Positions 32,975 to 39,044 of a DNA stretch of 41,791 nt are shown piece after piece. Both the position numbers and the translations under genes were made by a program. Position 1 is the stretch's first letter, and each line of letters begins with the position of its first letter. This DNA is from Bacteriovoracaceae bacterium. GTDB lineage: Bacteria; Bdellovibrionota; Bacteriovoracia; Bacteriovoracales; Bacteriovoracaceae. Under the pieces are notes generated by a model. The model did no database searches. It saw nothing but the letters and a program-made list of their open reading frames with translations, and had not been told where the DNA came from. Where the stretch lies: assembly GCA_023954635.1 (NCBI GenBank), contig JAGSHI010000017.1, forward strand, positions 1 through 41,791. The letters are read 5' to 3'.

Positions 32975-33364
32975 ATGGGTGCTAAGGAAAAACTTAGAGT
33001 AGTTGTGGTTGATGATTCTGAATTTAGCAGACAATCAACCGTTGAAATTTTAAATGAAGATGGCTTTTCAGTAATAGGTTCATTTGGATCAGCAGAAGAG
33101 GTTCTCTCATTTTTAAGAACAGGTGAAGCAGATCTTTATCTTATCGATGTTGTGATGCCCGACATGTCTGGTATTGAACTCGCAAAGGAAGTAAGTGGAA
33201 TGCTCATGGAAACTTATATCATAATGATGTCGAGTTTAAATACAGAGAGTATTGTCATTGAATCTATTTCTAATGGGGCCATTGATTTTTTACCAAAGCC
33301 ATTTGAAAAAGAAGATCTCTTAAATGCAGTAAATAAAATAGTTAGGGACATCGAAAAAGGGTAA
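32975..33364 (+). CDS. Stand-alone response regulator receiver protein (CheY-like)
   Basis: This 129-residue protein is a single receiver domain with the full set of phosphorylation residues: acidic pair Asp13/Asp14, phospho-acceptor Asp58 in YLIDVVMPDMSG, Ser86/Ser87 in the switch position, and Lys108 in FLPKPF. It has no output domain, so it would act by binding a partner, like CheY or Spo0F. AAGGA stands six bases before the ATG. No kinase gene is adjacent; a small exported protein follows five bases downstream in the same unit. Confidence 0.93.
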   Translation: MGAKEKLRVVVVDDSEFSRQSTVEILNEDGFSVIGSFGSAEEVLSFLRTGEADLYLIDVVMPDMSGIELAKEVSGMLMETYIIMMSSLNTESIVIESISNGAIDFLPKPFEKEDLLNAVNKIVRDIEKG

Positions 33365-33369
33365 GCAAT

Positions 33370-33735
33370 ATGCTATTCATGATTAAGTTTACAGTTTATT
33401 TTTCTATTAGTTTTATCATCATGTGTATTCCGGTTAACAATAAGACTTTATTCAATCTTATTCATAAACATGCCAAACCGTATACGACTCAAATCTTTAG
33501 TAAGGTTGAATATGAAGCTGGGGAGCAAATAAAGAAAGGCAGCAAGTTTACAAAAAAGTTTTTCTCAAATAGCAATCCTCCTCATCAAGATCAGGTTATT
33601 TCAAAATTTTCTTCAACTAGAAAAGAAACTTTTAAGAATGTAGAGGAACTTATTAAAAATGACGGGGAAGATTCTGAGGAATACTCAAGGGAAGAAAAAG
33701 AACTTTTAAACAAGATATTAAAAGAGGCCCAGTAA
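33370..33735 (+). CDS. Small exported or membrane-anchored protein, unknown
   Basis: The 121-residue product starts with a hydrophobic helix (about residues 3-21, FMIKFTVYFSISFIIMCIP) that can be a signal anchor, then a basic middle part and a strongly acidic, helical C-terminus. No family was recognised. The gene follows the receiver gene by five bases, with AAAGGG eight to ten bases before the ATG, and its stop codon lies in the loop of the terminator hairpin. An internal ATG three codons later would also fit. A link to the response regulator is suggested only by co-transcription. Confidence 0.6.
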   Translation: MLFMIKFTVYFSISFIIMCIPVNNKTLFNLIHKHAKPYTTQIFSKVEYEAGEQIKKGSKFTKKFFSNSNPPHQDQVISKFSSTRKETFKNVEELIKNDGEDSEEYSREEKELLNKILKEAQ

Positions 33736-33747
33736 GGGCCTCTTTTT
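33721..33747 (+). terminator. Intrinsic terminator after the response-regulator unit
   Basis: A perfect ten-base stem AAAGAGGCCC / GGGCCTCTTT with a five-base loop (AGTAA, holding the stop codon) is followed by T residues. On the opposite strand the hairpin ends in TTTAATA, so it may also stop transcription arriving from the small peptide gene at 33895-34086. Confidence 0.9.
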
Positions 33748-33780
33748 AACAACAACGTAAACATATTTTCTTCAGCTTAA

Positions 33781-33880
33781 CTTCAACTTTAACTTCAACA
33801 TTTATAGCTTCAACTTCAACTTCAACATTTACAGCTTCAACTTTAACTTCAACATTTATAACTTCAACTTTAACTTCAAC
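33781..33880. repeat. 27-bp tandem repeat, 3.7 copies
   Basis: Units at 33781-33807, 33808-33834 and 33835-33861, plus a partial unit at 33862-33880, share the pattern CTTCAACTTYAACTTCAACATTTAYAR and differ at only three positions. Each unit is itself built on a six-base CTTCAA-like period. On the minus strand each unit reads as a complete eight-codon frame, ATG to TAA, with Leu/Lys alternation. The block lies between the terminator at 33721-33747 and the stop of the secreted peptide gene, probably in that gene's 3' untranslated region. Confidence 0.9.
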
Positions 33881-33894
33881 GAATAACTTTTAAA

Positions 33895-34086
33895 TTATCT
33901 TCCACTTGCTGTAGTTCCATTATTTGACTCAACATCTCCTGAAGCAACAGGAGCAGACTCTTGGTTAGCTCTACTAATTTGTGAAGAAGCATCACAATCT
34001 GTGTGATCATTCTCACCTTCCGCAAATGCATTAGTAGATCCAATAACTAAAACTAAAAGAAAAATAAACGATGATAACTTTTTCAT
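33895..34086 (-). CDS. Secreted single-cysteine peptide 1
   Basis: This 63-residue precursor has a clear signal peptide (MKKLSSFIFLLVLVIGSTNA-FA) and an approximately 41-residue mature part rich in Ser, Asn, Asp and Glu with a single cysteine (Cys31 in HTDCDASSQ). It ends GTTASGR. Size, single Cys near the mature N-terminus, the VASGD/VSGD motif and the GTTA end match peptide 2 (35747-35932) and more loosely peptide 3 (36125-36307), so they form a paralogous family. GGAGGG lies four bases before the ATG at 34086; the frame is open to 34140 but the promoter lies in that part. It has a sigma-54-like promoter. Function is unknown. Confidence 0.8.
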   Translation of the reverse strand: MKKLSSFIFLLVLVIGSTNAFAEGENDHTDCDASSQISRANQESAPVASGDVESNNGTTASGR

Positions 34087-34123
34087 ATAACCCTCCAAGC
34101 GATTAACTCTTTCCATTAATAGA

Positions 34124-34139
34124 TGCAGGGTTTGTGCCA
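34124..34139 (-). promoter_or_regulatory. Sigma-54-type promoter (-24/-12) of secreted peptide 1
   Basis: The minus strand reads TGGCACAAACCCTGCA: the invariant GG and GC of the sigma-54 consensus (TGGCAC-N5-TTGCA) are at the correct 12-base spacing, with only one departure in the conserved positions. It lies 38 bases upstream of the ATG, leaving a leader of about 27 bases. The same element at the same distance precedes secreted peptide 2. Confidence 0.7.
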
Positions 34140-34251
34140 AAATTATGTATTATAAAATTCAATACTTACACTTAGAAAAGTGTATAGAAATGTGACTTTG
34201 TCTAAATATTCGACGAATTTTGGCCCTTTCCTAGGTATGGCCCTCTTTATC

Positions 34252-35637
34252 TCATCCAAGAAATTTCAATAACTTACGTACAGTACTAACCTTCGAGTCT
34301 GTATAGGGAGGATATTTGATAGGAATATCCATAAAGAGCTTTCTACGCATAACCGCTCGATAATGTGAAAATGTATCGAAGGAATACTTACCATGATAGC
34401 GACCCATTCCAGAGGCCCCAACTCCACCAAAAGGGAGGGTGTCACTAGAGAGGTGAATTAAAGTATCGTTAATACATACCCCACCCGAAGTTGTCTCAGT
34501 TAAGATTTTCTCTTCTATATAGTTATCACTTGTAAACACATAGAGGGCCAAAGGCTTAGGTCTCGAGTTTACATAATCGATGCCCTCCTGAAGAGATTTG
34601 ATTTTAATTATTGGACATAAAGGACCAAATATTTCGTCTCTCATAATGACAGAGTCAAAGTTTGCTTCAATAACAGTTGGTGCAATATAGCATGTGTCTT
34701 TATTACTCTCTCCACCGATGAGAACTTGGTCTTTTTCAAAGTAACTTAAAAGCCTATCAAAATGTCTTTGATTGATAATCTTTCCATAATCATCTGAAGC
34801 TGAAGGGTCACTTCCAAATAACTCTTTGATATGAGCTTTGAATAATCGTACCGTTTCATCAAAGTATCTTTCTTCAACTAAAAGGTAATCTGGAGCAACA
34901 CAGGTCTGACCGGCATTAAAAAACTTCCCCCAAGTAACTCGTTTGATGGCTAACTCAAGATCGAGATCTCCAACAATAAAACATGGACTTTTCCCCCCTA
35001 ACTCTAGAGTTACGGGAGTAAGATGGCGGGAGGCCTTCTCCATAATAATCTTTCCAACAAATTCGTTTCCTGTATAAAAAATATAATCAAATGGAAGCTC
35101 TAACAAGGCCTGAGTTTCTTCAACAGCACCTTCTACAACGCTAATAACGCCATTTTCAAAGTACTTTGGAATAAGTTCAGCTACTATATCAGAAGTGTGA
35201 GAGGCGACCTCTGAGGGCTTCAAAATGGCCGTATTCCCCGCTGCGAGGGCACCGATCAAGGGTGAGAGCAATAACTGAAAGGGATAGTTCCAGGGACTAA
35301 TGATGAGTACCGTACCAAGAGGCTCAGGTTTTACATAAGAGCTTGCAGGAAAATGAATTAACGAAGTTGAAACCCTCTTCTTCTTGGCCCACTTGTCTAA
35401 GTGACCTAAAGTTTTTTGGATTTCTTGAACTACGAAACCTGTCTCACTGGTAAAGGCCTCAAACTCACCTTTTTTAAGATCTTTATAGAGTGCCTCATGA
35501 ATCGACTTTTCATTCTCTTCAACTAGCTTTTTTAAGTTATTTAATTGCTGCCTTCTATACTCTATAGATTGAGTTCTTCCTGTTTTAAAAAAAGATTTTT
35601 GATTTTCAAAGATATCTGAGATTGAGCCTTGATTCAT
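34252..35637 (-). CDS. Aldehyde dehydrogenase, class 3 / fatty-aldehyde type
   Basis: This NAD(P)-dependent enzyme oxidises aldehydes to acids. The 461-residue length, shorter than the approximately 500 of class 1/2, fits the class 3 group. Visible motifs are the nucleotide-binding ISPWNYPFQLLLSPLIGALAAGN, the catalytic Glu in LELGGKSPCF, the catalytic Cys in FFNAGQTCVAPDY, and EIFGPLCPI. Substrates may be medium- or long-chain aldehydes, such as those from lipid breakdown; this is inferred. AGGGA lies about eight bases before the ATG. It sits between two of the small peptide genes on the same strand, with a terminator before it. Confidence 0.92.
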   Translation of the reverse strand: MNQGSISDIFENQKSFFKTGRTQSIEYRRQQLNNLKKLVEENEKSIHEALYKDLKKGEFEAFTSETGFVVQEIQKTLGHLDKWAKKKRVSTSLIHFPASSYVKPEPLGTVLIISPWNYPFQLLLSPLIGALAAGNTAILKPSEVASHTSDIVAELIPKYFENGVISVVEGAVEETQALLELPFDYIFYTGNEFVGKIIMEKASRHLTPVTLELGGKSPCFIVGDLDLELAIKRVTWGKFFNAGQTCVAPDYLLVEERYFDETVRLFKAHIKELFGSDPSASDDYGKIINQRHFDRLLSYFEKDQVLIGGESNKDTCYIAPTVIEANFDSVIMRDEIFGPLCPIIKIKSLQEGIDYVNSRPKPLALYVFTSDNYIEEKILTETTSGGVCINDTLIHLSSDTLPFGGVGASGMGRYHGKYSFDTFSHYRAVMRRKLFMDIPIKYPPYTDSKVSTVRKLLKFLG

Positions 35638-35680
35638 AATTCTGTCCCTTCTGTTGGATTCTTATTTTACCCAAAAAATG

Positions 35681-35715
35681 TAAAAAGGCCCGTTGGTAGT
35701 TTCACCAAGGGGCCT
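35681..35715 (-). terminator. Intrinsic terminator after secreted peptide 2
   Basis: On the minus strand AGGCCCCTTGGT and ACCAACGGGCCT form a 12-base stem with one mismatch and a six-base loop (GAAACT), followed by TTTTTACATTTTTT. It separates the peptide gene from the aldehyde dehydrogenase gene downstream. Confidence 0.85.
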
Positions 35716-35746
35716 CTTAAACTTCGCTTTAGGGGGGGGACTTTTT

Positions 35747-35932
35747 TTACTGTTGTGTAGCTGTAGTTCCTACTTCTTCGTTACTTGATGATTGATCACC
35801 CGATACTGCAACGTTTTCATAAGATCTACTACTTTGGTCTGATGCTGTACATTCTGTTGATGCCATCTCACCAGCTGCAAACGTTTGACTTGAAATCATC
35901 AACGTAAATGCAATTAAAATTAACTTCTTCAT
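35747..35932 (-). CDS. Secreted single-cysteine peptide 2
   Basis: This 61-residue precursor has a signal peptide MKKLILIAFTLMISSQTFAA and a mature part of about 41 residues, rich in Ser, Glu and Thr, with a single cysteine (Cys28 in STECTASDQ), a VSGDQ motif and the ending GTTATQQ. It is similar to peptide 1 in length, Cys position and these motifs. GGAGG precedes the ATG by six bases, a sigma-54-like promoter lies 38 bases upstream, and an intrinsic terminator follows, so it is a compact single-gene unit. Predicted to be exported; whether the free Cys forms dimers, is modified or anchors the peptide is unknown. Confidence 0.8.
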   Translation of the reverse strand: MKKLILIAFTLMISSQTFAAGEMASTECTASDQSSRSYENVAVSGDQSSSNEEVGTTATQQ

Positions 35933-35969
35933 AACAACCTCCAGGCTTTATCTCTTTGGGAATATTAAA

Positions 35970-35985
35970 TGCATGATGCATGCCA
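35970..35985 (-). promoter_or_regulatory. Sigma-54-type promoter (-24/-12) of secreted peptide 2
   Basis: The minus strand reads TGGCATGCATCATGCA, with the GG and GC pairs of the sigma-54 consensus exactly 12 bases apart. The element starts 38 bases before the ATG, the same distance as at peptide 1, and the leaders share AAAGAG and GGAGG blocks. No good sigma-70 boxes were seen at this spot. Confidence 0.68.
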
Positions 35986-36067
35986 AAAGGAATGTAATAG
36001 AATTCGAATGGTTAGTGGGGTCTGAGTGTATAAAGTTTAGACAGATGGTCTTAAGCTTGAACAAAAA

Positions 36068-36094
36068 AAGGGCATACGTTAGACGTATGCCCTT
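36068..36094 (-). terminator. Intrinsic terminator after secreted peptide 3
   Basis: A perfect 11-base stem (AAGGGCATACG / CGTATGCCCTT) with a five-base loop is followed on the minus strand by a run of seven T counted with the stem end. The flanks are also A/T rich on the other side, so it may work in both directions. It lies 30 bases after the peptide 3 stop. Confidence 0.9.
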
Positions 36095-36124
36095 ATATAA
36101 AAAGATAAGTTTTATATTTTGATA

Positions 36125-36307
36125 TTACTGTTGAGTACCAGGTCCACCACTTGTAGCAGTTTCCTCATCCACAGGGTTTACAACCGTAGTTTGATCACCT
36201 GTAGTACCGTCAACTGCAGTACACGGAGTTTCTGTTTCTTCAGCAAATACGTTTCCAACACTTCCGATCAACATCGTCATTATCATTAGTAGCTTCAGGG
36301 TTTTCAT
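36125..36307 (-). CDS. Secreted single-cysteine peptide 3
   Basis: This 60-residue precursor has a signal peptide ending VFA, then an acidic/Thr-rich mature part of about 38 residues with one cysteine (Cys29 in ETPCTAVDG) and the ending GPGTQQ. It shares length, Cys placement and the final TQQ with peptide 2, but is more diverged than peptides 1 and 2 are from each other. AGGAG lies seven bases before the ATG; a GTG one codon earlier is less likely. Unlike its relatives it has a sigma-70-like promoter. An intrinsic terminator follows. Function unknown. Confidence 0.77.
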   Translation of the reverse strand: MKTLKLLMIMTMLIGSVGNVFAEETETPCTAVDGTTGDQTTVVNPVDEETATSGGPGTQQ

Positions 36308-36341
36308 CACTTTTCTCCTAAATATTTTAGTTCGTAATCCT

Positions 36342-36369
36342 ATTATAGTCGGGTTTTCAATTTACTCAA
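36342..36369 (-). promoter_or_regulatory. Sigma-70-type promoter of secreted peptide 3
   Basis: On the minus strand TTGAGT (36369-36364) and a perfect TATAAT (36347-36342) are separated by 16 bases, with about 28 bases from the expected start site to the ATG at 36307. No TGG-N10-GC element was found here, unlike at peptides 1 and 2. Confidence 0.6.
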
Positions 36370-36426
36370 AAATGAGTCCAAGTTATTGAAATCCCCTAGA
36401 GGCCCTAGCCTCTAAAAGTTGCCACT

Positions 36427-38055
36427 CTACATATTCAGGTTTACACCTGCCGGCTTCACAATGCTTAGTAAGCTTTGGAACGCCTGGGTAACTTGTAGTG
36501 CCATCTTGTGCCCTGACTTAGACTCAACCTTCTTGATTTCACCATAGTTGTCATAAGCAACATTGATCTTTCCTACTTTGTTCATAGAAATCTCAACTGG
36601 TTTTCCAAGAGCGTTGTACTTGAAAGTCAAAGTTCTCTTCTTTTTCTTTTTCTTGTCGTAATCTACCATCTTAGTGATTCTTCCTTTTCTATCGTAGATA
36701 AGAAGAACAGATTTCCCTTTAGCATTTGTTGCTTTTGAGAGATTTCCTTTTTTGTCGTACTCGAAGTTTGTCCAACCCTTGTTGTTAACAACTCTTGTAA
36801 TTTTGTTGTACTTTTTGTGATACGCAAGCTTAACAAAGTCACCTTTAGTACTAGTCTTAGAAGTTAGAAGACCTTTCTTGTTGTACTCAAAAGTTGTTAC
36901 GTGGTTTCCTCTTGTGATTTTAAGAGGAAGTGAACAACATTCTGAATAAATTGTTTCAGTCTTAAATCCATTGATTTCAGTTAGGATTCTATAAGTATAT
37001 TGAGATCCATCAGGACGGGCCTTGATTTCATACTCATACTTATTTTTAGCTTCTTTTCCGTTTGGTGTCTTTTTAGTAACAATTGTCCAGTAGTGAAAGT
37101 CTGGGTTCTTAGGATTTGACCCGTACTCATACTTAGTTGACTCTTTATTACGATCAACAATCTCTGTAACAAACTGTGTTTTCTTATTATAGTTAATTGT
37201 CTTTTTTGATCCATCAGCATAATCAATATTGACCATATTATGGTGTCCATCAAACCCGTACTTAAATAGGTTTCCAGCAACATCTTTAGTCTCAATAAGA
37301 TCATCACCTTTGTATCTGTAAGAAACTTTTTTATCTCCTACTGACCAGATTTCTTTAACTTTTCCATCTGGGTACCAAGAGAAGAATAATTGCTTCGCTT
37401 GTGAGTCTTTAATACTCTTTAAACTACTAGACTTGTCGTATGCGAACTCAACAGTGTAACCATTCTTGTCTTTGATTTTTGTTAGCTTTCCAGAACCATT
37501 AAAGTATTCAGTTTTTCCATCGTTATAAACTCTTTTAAAACCTTTCTTTGTTTTATGAACCTGTTGAAGACCTCTTGTATTTGAGTAGAGAACTGTACCA
37601 GAAGCCAACTTTGCTTTTACTGAAAATTTCTTAGCGTAAGCTTGTCTAATTTCAGCATCACCCATAAGTTTCTTTTTAAGAGTTTCAGCAACTTTGTCAG
37701 AGACAGTTGTTTTCTTTCTCATGGCTTCAATAATTTTATTTGCAGCAGCTGCAGGATCAACAGCAGACTTCGGTGTAAACCTCGTCATTGCACCAGAACC
37801 ATTTTCGTGAACAATCACAGATCCATCAGCTGAAACTGATAAATATGTTTCATAATCACTACCCCAACCAAAACCAAACCATCCGGTATCAGTCGATCGA
37901 GAGTTGTAAGTTCTGACAACTTTTAAATCATGCCCACCACCTGGAACAATAATGTCCGTGTATGAGATATAAAAGTTACCGTTTTTTAAATTTACACCTG
38001 CAAATAATGTTGCTGGAATAAATAAACATAACACTAAAAGTCTAAACAGCTTCAT
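36427..38055 (-). CDS. Secreted RHS/YD-repeat protein
   Basis: The 542-residue protein has a signal peptide (MKLFRLLVLCLFIPATLFAG), then an RHS N-terminal segment (GNFYISYTDIIVPGGGHDLKVVRTYNSRS...GWGSDYETYLS) and many YD-type repeats such as YDKKGNLSKATNAKGKS, YDRKGRITKMVDYDKK and YNALGKPVEISMN. RHS repeats fold into a beta cage that in other bacteria encloses a toxin or adhesive domain. Here the RHS core motif and a distinct C-terminal toxin were not seen; the protein ends in a short hydrophobic helix-like tail. At 542 residues it is small for the family. AAAGGA stands eight bases before the ATG. It is encoded downstream of the Tad genes on the same strand. Confidence 0.83.
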   Translation of the reverse strand: MKLFRLLVLCLFIPATLFAGVNLKNGNFYISYTDIIVPGGGHDLKVVRTYNSRSTDTGWFGFGWGSDYETYLSVSADGSVIVHENGSGAMTRFTPKSAVDPAAAANKIIEAMRKKTTVSDKVAETLKKKLMGDAEIRQAYAKKFSVKAKLASGTVLYSNTRGLQQVHKTKKGFKRVYNDGKTEYFNGSGKLTKIKDKNGYTVEFAYDKSSSLKSIKDSQAKQLFFSWYPDGKVKEIWSVGDKKVSYRYKGDDLIETKDVAGNLFKYGFDGHHNMVNIDYADGSKKTINYNKKTQFVTEIVDRNKESTKYEYGSNPKNPDFHYWTIVTKKTPNGKEAKNKYEYEIKARPDGSQYTYRILTEINGFKTETIYSECCSLPLKITRGNHVTTFEYNKKGLLTSKTSTKGDFVKLAYHKKYNKITRVVNNKGWTNFEYDKKGNLSKATNAKGKSVLLIYDRKGRITKMVDYDKKKKKKRTLTFKYNALGKPVEISMNKVGKINVAYDNYGEIKKVESKSGHKMALQVTQAFQSLLSIVKPAGVNLNM

Positions 38056-38148
38056 GAGTTCAATCCTTTCTTAAACAATTCCTCAAGGTTCTCTTGTATC
38101 TCTTATCGGCAAACATTTTAGCCGACTTTAGTTCTTAATCATTAAAAT

Positions 38149-39039
38149 CTAAACTTCGATCTTTACAATCTTCAAAATGATGATTCCACCAATAATATCA
38201 AGTATTAAAGCCCCTATTGTGAAGGCCCAGCCGACAGGTGTGGTGAACATTAACATCATAGAATCAGGGTCAGAAACGTAATAAATCATCCCAATCGCAA
38301 ATGGCATACAGAAAATAGTAGCTCCCTGAAACATCCCCTGGGCCACATAAGTCTCAATTTTTTGCCTAAGCCTAACTCGTTCTCTAATGACGTGAACAAT
38401 TGTGTCGAATACTTCAGCTAAGTTACCACCTGTTTCTCTAAGAATGTTAACAGAGGCCACAAACATATCATTATCTTGAGTCGGAACTCTTTGGGCCAAG
38501 TTATCAAGACACTCCTCTAGAGGAACGCCAATCTTATTTTGTTGGAGGATCATATTAAATTCTTGGCTAATTGGAGCTGGCATCTCATCTACGATCATAC
38601 CAATTGCCTGTGGCATAGAAAGGCCTGCTCTAATTCCATTAGAAAGAAGCTGAAGAGCATCTACCATTTGCAGACCGTAAGCATTGATTCTTCTCTCATA
38701 CATATTATCTATAAAAGGTTTTGGAATTTTAAATCCTGCAAAAGAAACCATCATTCCGAGGAAAAAACCTAATACCCACTTTCCAACGACACCAAACAAA
38801 AGAAAAACAATAGAACCAAGTCCAATTGAAATAAATAAAAGGAAGTAAGTTACATGCTCTGGCTTAACCTCAATAAACATGAGTTCAAGTTTTTCCATGA
38901 TATAAGTTCTTGTCCCTAGAGTTTGTCTCTCAATCCAATCAAAAATGGCATGACTATGTTTAAAGCTGAAAAGGAATACCATTAGGCCCGTTAAGCCTAT
39001 GATTCCTACATCTCCTAACATTTTGACAAAGGTTTCCAT
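38149..39039 (-). CDS. GspF/TadB-TadC-family inner membrane protein
   Basis: The 296-residue protein has membrane helices at both ends and the T2SSF domain signature in the middle (LQMVDALQLLSNGIRAGLSMPQAIGMI and VPLEECLDNLAQRVPTQDNDMFVASVNILRETGGNLAEVFDTI). It is the inner-membrane platform of a Tad/Flp-type system, turned by the TadA ATPase encoded five bases upstream. Tad systems normally have two such proteins (TadB and TadC); only one is present before the RHS gene, so the partner would be elsewhere or not needed. Which of the two this is cannot be settled by eye. Confidence 0.88.
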   Translation of the reverse strand: METFVKMLGDVGIIGLTGLMVFLFSFKHSHAIFDWIERQTLGTRTYIMEKLELMFIEVKPEHVTYFLLFISIGLGSIVFLLFGVVGKWVLGFFLGMMVSFAGFKIPKPFIDNMYERRINAYGLQMVDALQLLSNGIRAGLSMPQAIGMIVDEMPAPISQEFNMILQQNKIGVPLEECLDNLAQRVPTQDNDMFVASVNILRETGGNLAEVFDTIVHVIRERVRLRQKIETYVAQGMFQGATIFCMPFAIGMIYYVSDPDSMMLMFTTPVGWAFTIGALILDIIGGIIILKIVKIEV

Positions 39040-39044
39040 AATAT

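Noticed and set aside
33781-33880. CRISPR-like array
   Set aside because: Units are directly adjacent 27-bp copies with no unique spacers and an internal six-base period, so this is a minisatellite.
33770-33886. Plus-strand open frame through the repeat (Phe-Asn repeats)
   Set aside because: It has no start codon or ribosome site and follows a strong terminator; the openness follows from the repeat composition.
36396-36420. TAGAGGC/GCCTCTA hairpin after the RHS gene as a terminator
   Set aside because: The stem is good but it is followed by GGGGATTTC on the coding strand, without a T tract; left uncalled.
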